DNA of 64,000 nucleotides from Arthrobacter ruber (GCF_002954225.1 NZ_PPTH01000012.1:62001-126000), one strand, 5' to 3'; counted from the first letter of the stretch, positions 25,734-34,793 are shown. Notes: generated from the letters alone by a model not told the origin. A program made the numbers and translations.

Positions 25734-27485
25734 ATGACACCGACTCCCCTGGTCCTGGGCCCCATACTGCGGTACGTCGACGAGACCTCGGCGAGTATCT
25801 GGGTGGAGGCCGGCACCGCCGCACGCGTCGTCGTCCGGGCCGCCCAGCGAGCCTGGGAAGCACGCACGTTCGGGGTCCACGGGCACCATTACGCGCTCGT
25901 CGAGGTGGACGGGCTCGAGCCGGGAAGCGTCACCCCGTACACGGTGGAGATCGACGGACACCAGGTCTGGCCGGACCCGGGACCGGTCCCCGAGTTCCCG
26001 CCGTCGAGCATTGCGACACGCACCCCGGGAAGGCCCCTGCGGCTGGTCTTCGGGTCCTGCCGCACGAGCGTCCCCCACACCAGGGAGGGCAACCGGACCC
26101 ACGGCGTCGATGCCTTGCGTGCGTACGCGATCAACCGTATGAAGGACGACGGTTCACCGCGGCCGGACCTGATCCTCTTCCTCGGCGACCAGGTGTACGC
26201 CGATTCCACCAGTGAGGAGATGCAGCAGTTCATCCGCGGGCGGAGGGACATCGAGGAGGAGCCGGGCGCCGAGCTGAAGGACTACGAGGAGTACGCCCAC
26301 CTCTACAACCTGGCCTGGTCCGACAGTGCCAACCGCTGGTTGCTGTCCACCCTTCCCAGTGCCATGATCTTCGACGACCACGACATCCGCGACGACTGGA
26401 ACGCCTCCGCCTCCTGGAAGCGGGAGATGGAGGCCACCTCCTGGTGGCAGGACCGGATCGTCGCGGGTCTGGCGTCGTACTGGGTGTACCAGCACCTCGG
26501 CAACCTGTCACCGGACCAGCGCGCCGAGGACCGCTTGTGGCAACGGATCGTCGACCATCACGGCGCCGCCGAGCTCGACCTCAGCGAGGAACTCGACGCC
26601 TTCGCCGACCGGGCGGACAAGGACCCGGCCAGCTACCGCTGGAGCTACTGCCGCGACTTCGACGACACGCGCCTGATCGTGGTCGACTCCCGCGTATCCC
26701 GCGTGCTGACACCCGATGCGCGGGCCCTGCTCAGCAGGGAGGAGACGGCGTGGCTGGATTCCAGGATGGTGGGCGGATTCCGGCACCTGCTGGTGGGCAC
26801 CTCGCTGCCGTTCCTCCTGCCGCTGGGACTGCACCACATCGAGTCGTGGGACGAGGCCCTCGCACAGGGTGCGTGGGGTGCGCGGAGCGCCCGGCTGGGT
26901 GAGAAGCTGCGGCAGGGCATGGATCTCGAACACTGGGCCGCCTTCCAGACCAGCTTCCGCGCCGTGGCCCTCATGGCGACGGACGTGGCGGACGGCAACC
27001 GGGGGGCGGCACCGGAGACGGTGACGTTCCTGTCGGGAGACGTGCACTTCTCGTACGTCGCGGAGGTGGACAGGACGTCCGGCAGCCGTATCCTGCAGGT
27101 GGTCTGCTCCCCCATCCGCAATCCGCTGCCGCGGCTCCTGCGCTCCTCCACCGCCATCCTCTCCTACGCCGTGGCCGCACCTTTCGGGGCCCTCCTGGCG
27201 CACTCCGGGAGAGTTCCCGATCCACCGTTCCGCTGGCGGAACATCAGGGGACCGTGGTTCGACAACAACCTCGCGTCGCTCGAGGACACCGCGGACGGGC
27301 TCACGCTGTCGTGGCAGTCGGGAGCGGTGGACGGTGACCAATATCTCCACCCCCGGCTCAGGGAGGTTGCCGCCATGACGGTGCCGAGGCGGAGGTCCAG
27401 CGATGTGCCGGGAGGGGAAGCTGTGCCCGAGGCAGCGCTCGCGACATCCGAGGGCATTCGGGCACGGAGAGGACGGCGGCAGTAA
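25734..27485 (+). CDS. PhoD-like metallophosphatase
   Basis: 583-residue protein of the PhoD-like alkaline phosphatase/metallophosphoesterase family. It has an N-terminal beta-sandwich (about 1-95) and a catalytic domain with metal-binding segments LFLGDQVYAD (about 141-150), IFDDHDIRDDW (about 211-221) and FLSGDVHFSY (about 427-436). Unlike classical secreted PhoD it starts MTPTPLVLGPILRYVDE with no twin-arginine or Sec signal, so it is probably cytosolic; substrate unknown. ATG 25734 follows AGAAGGG at a rather long spacing. Convergent with the DUF72 gene. Confidence 0.82.
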   Translation: MTPTPLVLGPILRYVDETSASIWVEAGTAARVVVRAAQRAWEARTFGVHGHHYALVEVDGLEPGSVTPYTVEIDGHQVWPDPGPVPEFPPSSIATRTPGRPLRLVFGSCRTSVPHTREGNRTHGVDALRAYAINRMKDDGSPRPDLILFLGDQVYADSTSEEMQQFIRGRRDIEEEPGAELKDYEEYAHLYNLAWSDSANRWLLSTLPSAMIFDDHDIRDDWNASASWKREMEATSWWQDRIVAGLASYWVYQHLGNLSPDQRAEDRLWQRIVDHHGAAELDLSEELDAFADRADKDPASYRWSYCRDFDDTRLIVVDSRVSRVLTPDARALLSREETAWLDSRMVGGFRHLLVGTSLPFLLPLGLHHIESWDEALAQGAWGARSARLGEKLRQGMDLEHWAAFQTSFRAVALMATDVADGNRGAAPETVTFLSGDVHFSYVAEVDRTSGSRILQVVCSPIRNPLPRLLRSSTAILSYAVAAPFGALLAHSGRVPDPPFRWRNIRGPWFDNNLASLEDTADGLTLSWQSGAVDGDQYLHPRLREVAAMTVPRRRSSDVPGGEAVPEAALATSEGIRARRGRRQ

Positions 27486-27505
27486 GAAACGCCTCCAGCG
27501 CCGTG

Positions 27506-27528
27506 TCCCCGGTTCCCGCAACCGGGGA
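27506..27528. terminator. Hairpin between convergent genes
   Basis: TCCCCGGTT (27506-27514), loop CCCGC, AACCGGGGA (27520-27528), between the PhoD-like stop and the DUF72 stop; likely bidirectional terminator. Confidence 0.65.
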
Positions 27529-27536
27529 TGAATGTG

Positions 27537-28289
27537 TCAGCTGCGGGTAGGCAGGTCGTCTGCCCGGACCAGTGCCTGTAGCGTCTCGGCGTTCCGCACC
27601 GCGTTGCCGCCGCCGTCGTTGTTGAAGTAGACATACGCGTCCCGGCCGGCGCCGTGCCATTCCAGGATCCGGTCCGCCCACCAGCGCAGGTCCGCGTCCG
27701 AGTACGAGCCCGCGTAGAGATGTTCGTGGTCCGGTCCGTGCAGCCGCACGTACACGAACGGCGCCGTCGCCCTCAGGATGCACGGCAGCCCGGCGCCGCT
27801 CATCACGCAGTAGGCGGCCCCGTGTCGCCCGAGCAGGCTGTAGACGGTGTCGTCGTCCCAGCTCGGATGGCGGAACTCCACCGCTACACGGATCCACCCC
27901 GGCACGCACGACAGGAAGTACTCGAGGCGGGCGTCGTCCCGCTCCATCGCCGGCGGGAGTTGGACGAGCAGGACGGCTCGTCGGTCGCCCAGCTCATGCC
28001 AACAGTGCGCGATCCGCTCGATCCAGACCTCCGGCGCGTACAGCTTCTTGCCGTGGGTCAGCCCGCGCGGCGCCTTCACGGACAGCGCGAATCCGGAGGG
28101 AAGGCGGCGCTGCCACCCGGCGAAGGTCGTATCGCGCGGCCAGCGGTAGAAACTGGCGTTCAGCTCCACCGTGTCGAAGCGTGCCGCGTAATGGTCCAGT
28201 CGCTTCGCCGGTGCGATTCCCTGCGGGTAACAGACGCCGTGCCAGTGGTCATAACTCCATCCGGAGGTGCCGATGCGGATTTCGCTCAC
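27537..28289 (-). CDS. DUF72 (YecE-like) TIM-barrel protein
   Basis: About 250-residue DUF72 protein; members have a TIM-barrel fold and no firmly established function. The family opening IRIGTSGWSYDHWHG, FDTVELNASFYRWP, FALSVKAPRGLTH, VAVEFRHPSW and AYVYFNNDGGGNAV are all present. Two starts are possible: ATG 28307 (256 residues) and GTG 28289 (250). I chose 28289 because homologues begin just before IRIGTSGW and TAGTGT lies 7 nt upstream of that GTG, which points to a leaderless mRNA. Confidence 0.82.
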   Translation of the reverse strand: MSEIRIGTSGWSYDHWHGVCYPQGIAPAKRLDHYAARFDTVELNASFYRWPRDTTFAGWQRRLPSGFALSVKAPRGLTHGKKLYAPEVWIERIAHCWHELGDRRAVLLVQLPPAMERDDARLEYFLSCVPGWIRVAVEFRHPSWDDDTVYSLLGRHGAAYCVMSGAGLPCILRATAPFVYVRLHGPDHEHLYAGSYSDADLRWWADRILEWHGAGRDAYVYFNNDGGGNAVRNAETLQALVRADDLPTRS

Positions 28290-28296
28290 CCTTGCC

Positions 28297-28302
28297 ACAC
28301 TA
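28297..28302 (-). promoter_or_regulatory. -10 hexamer of DUF72 gene, leaderless start
   Basis: TAGTGT on the minus strand, 7 nt before GTG 28289. It lies inside the longer reading frame that would start at ATG 28307, which argues against that longer start. Confidence 0.5.
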
Positions 28303-28415
28303 CTCATGCGTCCCTTACTCCCAGCATCAGGTGCTCGGACGACGTGGCACGATCAGCTGGTCCGGCCGTAGCCGATCGGAGGCGTCACGGACCGCCTCAT
28401 GGGCTCATACCCGGC

Positions 28416-28447
28416 AGGGCGGCCCCGGCACATGCCGGAACCGCCCT
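28416..28447 (-). terminator. Terminator of the suf operon
   Basis: AGGGCGG-CC-CCGGC loop ACAT GCCGG-AA-CCGCCCT: 12 paired bases with a 2x2 internal loop, 16 nt past the sufT stop on the minus strand. No U tract. Confidence 0.55.
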
Positions 28448-28463
28448 CAACCGTGGCCCGTCC

Positions 28464-28793
28464 TCAGATGTTGAACCCGAGGGCGCGCATCTGGTCGCGA
28501 CCGTCCTCGGTGATCCGCTCGGGACCCCACGGCGGCATCCACACCCAGTTGAGGCGCCACTCGTCCACGACACCGTCCAGTGCCTGGCCCACCTGCTCCT
28601 CGAGCACGTCGGTCAGGGGGCAGGCGGCGGTGGTGAGGGTCATGTCGATCAGGAGGGCGCCGTCCTCCGCGTAGTTCAGGCCGTACAGGAGCCCGAGGTC
28701 GACGATGTTGACGCCGAGCTCCGGGTCGATCACGTCCCGCAGCGCCTCTTCGATGTCATCCAGGGCGGTCTGCGCCTGCTGCACATCACTCAT
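28464..28793 (-). CDS. sufT: Metal-sulfur cluster biosynthesis protein SufT (DUF59/MIP18)
   Basis: 109-residue DUF59 protein that helps maturation of Fe-S proteins. DIEEALRDVIDPELGVNIVDLGLLYGL is the family signature at about 13-39 (with the DPE motif), and TTAACPLTDVLEEQV (about 54-68) has the conserved Cys. It is last in the suf operon, 77 nt after sufC and separated from it by a strong palindrome, so its expression may be partly independent. ATG 28793. Confidence 0.9.
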   Translation of the reverse strand: MSDVQQAQTALDDIEEALRDVIDPELGVNIVDLGLLYGLNYAEDGALLIDMTLTTAACPLTDVLEEQVGQALDGVVDEWRLNWVWMPPWGPERITEDGRDQMRALGFNI

Positions 28794-28834
28794 CCGACTG
28801 TTCCTTTCAGGCGATGTATCCGCGATATTCGGGT

Positions 28835-28858
28835 GCCCGGCACGCGCGCGTGCCGGGC
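28835..28858 (-). terminator. Perfect palindrome between sufC and sufT
   Basis: 24-nt perfect inverted repeat (GCCCGGCACGCG / CGCGTGCCGGGC), beginning 12 nt downstream of the sufC stop. It could terminate part of the transcripts or protect the sufBDC message; which one is not decidable from sequence. Confidence 0.6.
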
Positions 28859-28870
28859 GGGGAGGAAGTC

Positions 28871-29638
28871 CTAGGCTTCGACCGCGGCCTGGGCCGTAAA
28901 CCGATCGTAGCCCTCTTCCTCGAGGCGGTCCGCGAGTTCCGGTCCGCCCTCCTCGGCGATGCGGCCGGCGACGAACACGTGCACGAAGTCCGGCTTGATG
29001 TAGCGCAGGATGCGCGTGTAGTGCGTGATGAGCAGCGTGCCCATCTCGCCCTTGGAGTGCTCGCGGTTGACGCCCTCCGAGACGACCTTCAGGGCGTCGA
29101 CGTCGAGGCCGGAGTCGGTCTCGTCGAGGATGGCGAACTTGGGGCGGAACAGCTCGAGCTGAAGGATCTCCACGCGCTTCTTCTCGCCGCCGGAGAAGCC
29201 CTCGTTGACGTTGCGCTGGGCGAAGTCCGCGTCGATGCGCAGCTGGGCCATGGCGGTCTTGACGTCCTTGGTCCAGTGGCGGAGGCTGGGCGCCTCGCCG
29301 TCGAGCGCGGTCTTCGCCGTGCGCAGGAAGTTCGTCATCGTCACGCCGGGTACCTCGACCGGGTACTGCATCGCGAGGAAAAGCCCCGCACGGGCACGCT
29401 CGTCGACGCTCATGGACAGGACGTCCTCGCCATCGAGGGTGATGGAGCCGCTGTCGACCTTGTAGCGGGGGTGGCCGGCGATGGTCGACGCGAGGGTCGA
29501 CTTGCCGGAGCCGTTGGGTCCCATGATCGCGTGGGTCTCGCCGGTGTTGATGGTCAGCGTGACGCCGCGGAGGATGGGGACGTTGCCCTGCTCCGTGTCG
29601 ATGCTGACGTGCAGGTCCTTGATCTCAAGGGTGGACAT
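28871..29638 (-). CDS. sufC: Fe-S cluster assembly ATPase SufC
   Basis: ABC-type ATPase of the SufBCD scaffold (255 residues); its ATP hydrolysis drives structural change in SufBD during cluster assembly. Walker A GPNGSGKST (about 39-47), SufC-typical FLAMQYPVEVPGV, signature FSGGEKKR, Walker B AILDETDSGLD (Asp-Glu-Thr instead of DEP, as usual for SufC) and H-loop ITHY. ATG 29638 follows AGGAG at good spacing. 53 nt after the Rieske gene. Confidence 0.96.
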   Translation of the reverse strand: MSTLEIKDLHVSIDTEQGNVPILRGVTLTINTGETHAIMGPNGSGKSTLASTIAGHPRYKVDSGSITLDGEDVLSMSVDERARAGLFLAMQYPVEVPGVTMTNFLRTAKTALDGEAPSLRHWTKDVKTAMAQLRIDADFAQRNVNEGFSGGEKKRVEILQLELFRPKFAILDETDSGLDVDALKVVSEGVNREHSKGEMGTLLITHYTRILRYIKPDFVHVFVAGRIAEEGGPELADRLEEEGYDRFTAQAAVEA

Positions 29639-29691
29639 GTGTTCTCCTTCGCCTGCTGTGCAGGAAGTGTGCGGGAAGTGGAGGGTCGGCC

Positions 29692-30051
29692 TCAGCCGAA
29701 CTGCGGGGCGGGTGCTCCGTTGGTGACCGTCGCGACGTCCACGTAGACGTGACCGTCGTGGATCTCGAGGGCGAACACCGGCACGGGGTCGTACGCCGGC
29801 AGCTGCAGCGGGGCGCCGCTGCGCAGGTCGAACTGGGAGCCGTGGCCCCAGCACTCGATGGCGCACCCCTCGACGTCGCCCTCGGAGAGGGAGATGTCCG
29901 CGTGGGAGCACGTGTCGCCCAGCGCGTGGATCTCGCCGTCGGAGTCACGGACGACCACCACGGGGTAGTCGTCGATCAGCACGCGCAGCGCCTGCCTGAC
30001 CTGGATGTCGTCGACGTCGCAGATCAGCTCGCCGCGGGGTGCATCCGCCAT
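29692..30051 (-). CDS. Rieske [2Fe-2S] ferredoxin-like protein of the suf operon
   Basis: 119-residue single-domain Rieske protein. The cluster ligands are C48-x-H50 (CSH) and C67-x2-H70 (CWGH). Such a gene between sufD and sufC is standard in actinobacteria; a role as electron donor for cluster assembly is assumed rather than shown. ATG 30051 shares one base with the sufD stop (TGATG). The much longer open frame upstream is a shadow of sufD. Confidence 0.92.
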   Translation of the reverse strand: MADAPRGELICDVDDIQVRQALRVLIDDYPVVVVRDSDGEIHALGDTCSHADISLSEGDVEGCAIECWGHGSQFDLRSGAPLQLPAYDPVPVFALEIHDGHVYVDVATVTNGAPAPQFG

Positions 30052-31388
30052 CAGAGGTTGCCTGCCGCGAGCTCGCGCTCGACCGAGGCGGACAGGCGCT
30101 CCTCGAGGGCGGGGACCTTGATCTGCTGGATGACCTCCGTGAGGAAGCCGCGGACCACGAGGCGGCGTGCTGCCTTCTCGGGGATACCGCGGGCCATCAG
30201 GTAGAACAGGTGCTCGTCGTCGAACCGGCCCGTGGCGCTGGCATGGCCGGCGCCCTCGATCAGGCCCGTCTCGATCTCGAGGTTCGGCACCGAGTCCGAG
30301 CGCGCGCCGTCCGTGAGGATCAGGTTGCGGTTGGTCTCGTAGGTGTCGGTACCCTCGGCCGCCTTGCGGATCAGGACGTCGCCCACCCACACGGTGTGCG
30401 CGTCCTGGCCCTGCAGCGCACCCTTGTAGGTGACGCGGGACTTGCAGTTGGGGACGGCGTGGTCCACGAGGAGGCGCTGTTCCAGGTGCTGTCCGGCATC
30501 CGCGAAGTACAGCCCGTACATCTCGACCTCCGCGCCGGTCGCGGTGAAGATCGACGACGGCGTGAGGCGCACGAGGTCGCCGCCGAGGCTGACGACGACG
30601 TGCTTGTAGCGTGCGTCGCGTCCCACCTTCGCCTGCTGCGAGGACACGTGCACGGCGTCGTCGTCCCACTCCTGGACGCTGACGACCGTCAGTTCCGCGC
30701 CGTCGCCGACGGCGATCTCGATGTTCTGGGCGAGCGTGGCGGAACCCGAGTGGTCCAGCACGACGACGGCCTTCGAGAACGGCTCCGCGCTGATGAGGAG
30801 GTGCTGCGCCGCGGCGTCGGACGACGACCCCGTGACGCTGACCATGACCTCGCCGTCGGCGACCGTCTCCCGGGGGATGGTGATGACGGTGGCCTCGGCG
30901 AAGGCGTTCCAGGCCGCGGCGGAGACGCGGTCCTCGGGCGTCGCGGTCGAGCCGAGGCGGGCATCGCCGCGGCCGACGGTCTCCACGGTCACGTTGCCGG
31001 CGCCGCCGACCGTGACGGCGGGGGCCGTACCGGTGAGCGCGTCGGTGTGCAGGCCGCGGAGGCGCTCGAGCGGTGTGAACCGCCAGTCCTCCTCGAGACC
31101 GGTCAGCGCCGGGAAGTCGGCGAGGTCGAAGGACCGGCGACGCTCCCCGCGGGAGGCCTCGGGGACCACCGGCGCGTTGCCGTGGCTGTGCTTCTTGAAG
31201 CCGAGCTGCTCGACCCCGTCGTCACCCCCGGGCAGGCTCTCGCCCTCCTCGGTGAAACCGTCGATGACGGCGCGGGTGTCCACGGCGCCGGAGGGAGCGC
31301 CTATGCGTGCCTTGTCGGCAGAACGTCCGAGTTCGGTCCGCTCTCCGTCGGAGGTGGTATCGGGTGAGATCTGGGTGGTATCAGCCAT
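30051..31388 (-). CDS. sufD: Fe-S cluster assembly protein SufD
   Basis: 445-residue SufD, which pairs with SufB in the SufBC2D scaffold. The C-terminal region has the SufBD beta-helix and GHASATGRFDDEHLFYLMARG with IPEKAARRLVVRGF, diagnostic of the family (the conserved His of GHASATG is visible). It starts at ATG 31388, 2 nt after the sufB stop, and overlaps the Rieske gene by one base. Coupled expression with sufB is evident. Confidence 0.95.
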   Translation of the reverse strand: MADTTQISPDTTSDGERTELGRSADKARIGAPSGAVDTRAVIDGFTEEGESLPGGDDGVEQLGFKKHSHGNAPVVPEASRGERRRSFDLADFPALTGLEEDWRFTPLERLRGLHTDALTGTAPAVTVGGAGNVTVETVGRGDARLGSTATPEDRVSAAAWNAFAEATVITIPRETVADGEVMVSVTGSSSDAAAQHLLISAEPFSKAVVVLDHSGSATLAQNIEIAVGDGAELTVVSVQEWDDDAVHVSSQQAKVGRDARYKHVVVSLGGDLVRLTPSSIFTATGAEVEMYGLYFADAGQHLEQRLLVDHAVPNCKSRVTYKGALQGQDAHTVWVGDVLIRKAAEGTDTYETNRNLILTDGARSDSVPNLEIETGLIEGAGHASATGRFDDEHLFYLMARGIPEKAARRLVVRGFLTEVIQQIKVPALEERLSASVERELAAGNL

Positions 31389-31390
31389 CG

Positions 31391-32863
31391 CTAGCCCACG
31401 GCCCCTTCCATCTGCAGTTCGATCAGCCGGTTCAGCTCGAGCGCGTACTCCATGGGCAGTTCCCGGGCGATCGGCTCGATGAAGCCGCGCACGATCATGG
31501 CCATGGCCTCGTCCTCGGGCAGTCCGCGGGACATCAGGTAGAACAGCTGCTCCTCGCTCACGCGGGAGACCGTGGCCTCGTGGCCCATGGTGACGTCGTC
31601 CTCGCGGATGTCCACGTAGGGGTACGTGTCGGAGCGCGAGATCGTGTCCACCAGGAGGGCATCGCAGCGCACCGTGTTCGCGGAGTGCGTGGCACCGTCG
31701 CGGACCTGGACGAGGCCGCGGTAGGCCGCCCGCCCGCCGCCACGCGCCACGGACTTCGAGATGATCGAGGACTTGGTGTTCGGCGCGATGTGCACCATCT
31801 TCGAGCCGGTGTCCTGGTGCTGTCCCTCACCCGCGAAGGCGATGGAGAGGGTCTCGCCCTTGGCGTGCTCGCCGACAAGGTAGACAGCCGGGTACTTCAT
31901 GGTGACCTTCGAGCCGATGTTGCCGTCGATCCACTCCATGGTGGCGCCCTCGTGCGCGATCGCACGCTTGGTGACGAGGTTGTACACGTTGTTCGACCAA
32001 TTCTGGATGGTGGTGTACCGGACGCGCGCGCCCTTCTTCACCACGATCTCCACGACGGCCGAGTGCAGGGAGTCCGAGGTGTAGATCGGGGCGGTGCAGC
32101 CCTCGATGTAGTGCACGTAGGAGTCCTCGTCCGCGATGATCAGTGTGCGCTCGAACTGGCCCATGTTCTCGGTGTTGATGCGGAAGTAGGCCTGCAGGGG
32201 GATCTCCACGTGGACGCCCTTCGGGACGTAGACGAAGGACCCGCCGGACCAGACGGCCGTGTTCAGCGAGGCGAACTTGTTGTCGCCGACCGGGATGATC
32301 GTGCCGAAGTACTCCTTGAAGATCTCCGGGTGCTCGCGGAGCGCGGTGTCGGTGTCGAGGAAGATGACGCCCTGGCGCTCGAGGTCCTCGCGGAGCTGGT
32401 GGTACACCACCTCGGACTCGTACTGGGCCGCGACGCCGGACACGAGGCGTGCGCGCTCGGCCTCGGGGATGCCGAGCTTCTCGTACGTGTTGCGGATGTC
32501 CTCGGGGAGGTCCTCCCACGTGTTGGCCTGCTTCTCCGTGGAGCGCACGAAGTACTTGATGTTGTCGAAGTCGATCCCGGAGAGGTCGGCACCCCAGGCG
32601 GGCATGGGCTTCCGGTCGAAGTACTTCAGGCCCTTGAGGCGGAGGTCGAGCATCCACTCGGGCTCGTTCTTCTTGGCGGAGATGTCGCGGACGACCTCCT
32701 CGCTCAGGCCGCGGCGCGCATTGTCGCTCGCCTCGTTCTTGTCGGCCCAGCCGTACTGGTAGGTACCGATGCCCTCGAGCTCCGGGTTCTTCTCCAGGAT
32801 GTCGCTGATCACCGACTCCGGCACTGCCGACGCGACTGGCTTGCGGTCTACTTGATCCGTCAT
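31391..32863 (-). CDS. sufB: Fe-S cluster assembly protein SufB
   Basis: 490-residue SufB, the scaffold subunit on which nascent clusters form. Hallmarks are [48 protein letters not shown] (the Cys is the conserved one), [15 protein letters not shown] and [22 protein letters not shown]. No intein interrupts it, unlike M. tuberculosis sufB. Two consecutive ATGs exist; the second (32863) is better spaced from GAAAGG, and shares a base with the sufR stop (TGATG). Confidence 0.96.
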   Translation of the reverse strand: MTDQVDRKPVASAVPESVISDILEKNPELEGIGTYQYGWADKNEASDNARRGLSEEVVRDISAKKNEPEWMLDLRLKGLKYFDRKPMPAWGADLSGIDFDNIKYFVRSTEKQANTWEDLPEDIRNTYEKLGIPEAERARLVSGVAAQYESEVVYHQLREDLERQGVIFLDTDTALREHPEIFKEYFGTIIPVGDNKFASLNTAVWSGGSFVYVPKGVHVEIPLQAYFRINTENMGQFERTLIIADEDSYVHYIEGCTAPIYTSDSLHSAVVEIVVKKGARVRYTTIQNWSNNVYNLVTKRAIAHEGATMEWIDGNIGSKVTMKYPAVYLVGEHAKGETLSIAFAGEGQHQDTGSKMVHIAPNTKSSIISKSVARGGGRAAYRGLVQVRDGATHSANTVRCDALLVDTISRSDTYPYVDIREDDVTMGHEATVSRVSEEQLFYLMSRGLPEDEAMAMIVRGFIEPIARELPMEYALELNRLIELQMEGAVG

Positions 32864-33714
32864 CATGACCTTTCTTGCTGATGGATGGATAGCGTTGCTG
32901 GGCTGCTGGGCGACGCCGCTGCGCGGTCCACCGCGGTGGAGCCTGCGGCGTCGGGGGCACCCGGTGCGGGCACCGCCGTCGTCCGTCCCAGGGGAATGTG
33001 GGTGGTGCAGACGTGTCCGCCCGCGGCGAGCGTGGACAGGCGTCGCACGTCGACGTCGAGCAGACGCGCGAAGACGCCGGTCTCCTGCTCGCAGAAGGCG
33101 GGGAACGCCGAGGCGAGCCCCTGGATCGGGCAGTGGCCCTGGCACAGCTGCACACTGAGCATGACCGGGCGTCCGGCGGGACCGCCCCGTGTGCCGCGAA
33201 CCTGCGGCAGGCCCACGGTCTTGGTGGACCCGACGAAGCCGTCGGCGGTCAGGGCGCCGGCGAGGGCGCGGGCGCGGGCCTCGAGATCGGGACCGGCAGC
33301 CTCGACGATGGGGCGGTAGCGCTCCTCCATGCCGGAGAACCGCGTCCGTGCGAATTCCTCGATGGCCTCGGGACCCGCCGCGGCTCCGAGCTGCGCCAGG
33401 GCGGCGGTCGCGATGTCAAGGTAGTCGTTGCCCATCTTGGCCTGGCCGCGCTGGCTGAGGACGTACCGCCGGGCGGGCCGCCCGGCGCCGGAGGCGGAGG
33501 TGCGGGCGCGCTTGACCTCGATCAGGCCGTCCTGGGCCAGGGCATCGAGGTGGCGGCGCATGGCGGCGGGCGTGAAGCCGAGTCCGTCACCGAGTTCGGC
33601 GGCGCTCACGGGGCCGCGTTCCAGCACGGCGGACAGGACCCGGTCGCGCGTGCGCTCGTCGGGATCGGGCGACACGATCTGTGCCGTGCGGTCGGTCGGG
33701 TACGGCACTGTCAC
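32863..33714 (-). CDS. sufR: Fe-S-sensing transcriptional regulator SufR
   Basis: 283-residue ArsR/DeoR-like winged-helix regulator that heads the suf operon and normally represses it when carrying a [4Fe-4S] cluster. The N-terminal HTH is at about 25-90 ([21 protein letters not shown]), and the cluster ligand candidates are C191, C195, C208 and C236 (QLCQGHC, FCEQETG, HVCTTH). GTG 33714 follows GGGAGG at 8 nt. A perfect 11-bp palindrome covers the start codon and may be its own operator. Confidence 0.92.
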   Translation of the reverse strand: MTVPYPTDRTAQIVSPDPDERTRDRVLSAVLERGPVSAAELGDGLGFTPAAMRRHLDALAQDGLIEVKRARTSASGAGRPARRYVLSQRGQAKMGNDYLDIATAALAQLGAAAGPEAIEEFARTRFSGMEERYRPIVEAAGPDLEARARALAGALTADGFVGSTKTVGLPQVRGTRGGPAGRPVMLSVQLCQGHCPIQGLASAFPAFCEQETGVFARLLDVDVRRLSTLAAGGHVCTTHIPLGRTTAVPAPGAPDAAGSTAVDRAAASPSSPATLSIHQQERS

Positions 33715-33717
33715 AGT
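33707..33717. promoter_or_regulatory. Palindrome over the sufR start codon
   Basis: ACTGT-C-ACAGT, perfect 5-bp arms, centred on the sufR GTG. Position suits repression of sufR-sufB; candidate SufR operator by inference only. Confidence 0.35.
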
Positions 33718-33736
33718 CCATTCCTCCCGTCGGCGT

Positions 33737-33771
33737 CAAAATACACAACATAAGCATGACCTAATGTATTC
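33737..33771. promoter_or_regulatory. AT-rich divergent suf promoter region
   Basis: Conspicuously AT-rich stretch in a GC-rich background, flanked by AATACA (33740-33745) and its inverse TGTATT (33765-33770). It is the only plausible promoter site upstream of sufR; TATGTT and TATTTT on the minus strand are -10 candidates. I cannot assign the -35. Confidence 0.4.
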
Positions 33772-33830
33772 CGCTCCACCACTTAGGCGAGGCTACCCAT
33801 CGGCAGCCCCTCGGCCACTACTACCTGCCG

Positions 33831-33836
33831 TAGAAT
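33831..33836 (+). promoter_or_regulatory. -10 hexamer of ABC exporter operon, leaderless start
   Basis: TAGAAT, 6 nt before GTG 33843. The intervening AAGGGG abuts the GTG and is too close to act as a ribosome-binding site, so leaderless translation is likely. Confidence 0.6.
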
Positions 33837-33842
33837 AAGGGG

Positions 33843-34793
33843 GTGCCGACACCTCTCCCCGCCCTGACGATCGACGGCCTGATCAAGGATTTCGGTCCCG
33901 TCGGCGCCCTTGACGGGCGGATGGTGCGCGTGCTCGAGGGGGTAAGCCTCCAGGCCATCCACGGCGCCGTGACGGTCCTGCTCGGCGCCAACGGCGCCGG
34001 CAAGACGACGACGCTCGAATGCGCCCAGGGACTGCAGCGTGCCGACGGAGGCGTGGTGCGCCTCCTCGGCCAGGATCCGTCCCGGGCGACACCGGAGCTC
34101 CGCGCGCGGGTGGGCGTGATGCTGCAGGACGGAGGGCTCCCCCCGTCCGTGCGCCCGCTGGCCCTGCTGCACCATGTGGCGTCCATGTACGGTTCCCCGC
34201 TGCCCGTCGACGCCCTGGCCGAGCGCCTCGGCCTCGACGAGTTCGGCGCGGCGTCCATCCGCAGGCTCTCCGGCGGGCAGAAGCAGCGCCTCGCGCTCGC
34301 CTGCGCCCTCGTGGGACGGCCAGAAGTGGTGTTCCTCGACGAGCCGAGCGCAGGCCTCGACCCCCAGTCGCGCACCATCGTGTTCGACCTCATCCGGGAA
34401 CTGCGCGCGGACGGGCTCGCCGTCATCCTGACCACGCACCTGCTCGACGACGCCCAGAGGCTCGCCGACTACGTCTACATCCTCGAGGGAGGCCGGACCG
34501 TCGCAGAGGGCACCGTGGCGGACCTGACCGCCGACAAGGACGCCGACGGCATGCGTGAGCTGCGCTTCGAGACCGTGCCCGGACTCACGCTCCCGCCGGA
34601 GCTCCTCCCCCACCTGCACCAGCGCGAGGACGAGCCCGGACGGTACGTCCTCCGGGGGGCCCTCACGGCCTCCGACGTCGCGCACCTGGCCCAGTGGTGG
34701 GACGCGCGCGGCGTGATGCCCACGGCCATCTCCATGGCTCCCCGCTCTCTCGAGGACGTCTTCCTCGACATCTCCGGACGGAGTATCCGATGA
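33843..34793 (+). CDS. ABC exporter ATP-binding protein
   Basis: 316-residue ATPase of an ABC-2-type exporter, related in position and sequence to M. tuberculosis Rv1458c. Walker A GANGAGKTT (about 46-54), signature LSGGQKQRLA, Walker B VVFLDEPSAGLD and H-loop TTHLL. The C-terminal 80 residues (PGLTLPPELLPHL to SLEDVFLDISGRSIR) are the usual extension of drug/lipid exporter ATPases. GTG 33843 is directly behind a -10 element. Overlaps the permease by 4 nt. The cargo is unknown; linkage to ctaA suggests a role around haem or respiratory assembly, unproven. Confidence 0.88.
   Translation: MPTPLPALTIDGLIKDFGPVGALDGRMVRVLEGVSLQAIHGAVTVLLGANGAGKTTTLECAQGLQRADGGVVRLLGQDPSRATPELRARVGVMLQDGGLPPSVRPLALLHHVASMYGSPLPVDALAERLGLDEFGAASIRRLSGGQKQRLALACALVGRPEVVFLDEPSAGLDPQSRTIVFDLIRELRADGLAVILTTHLLDDAQRLADYVYILEGGRTVAEGTVADLTADKDADGMRELRFETVPGLTLPPELLPHLHQREDEPGRYVLRGALTASDVAHLAQWWDARGVMPTAISMAPRSLEDVFLDISGRSIR

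Noticed and set aside
31307-32881. 524-codon plus-strand frame opposite sufB
   Set aside because: Shadow of sufB; sufB is unmistakable on the other strand.
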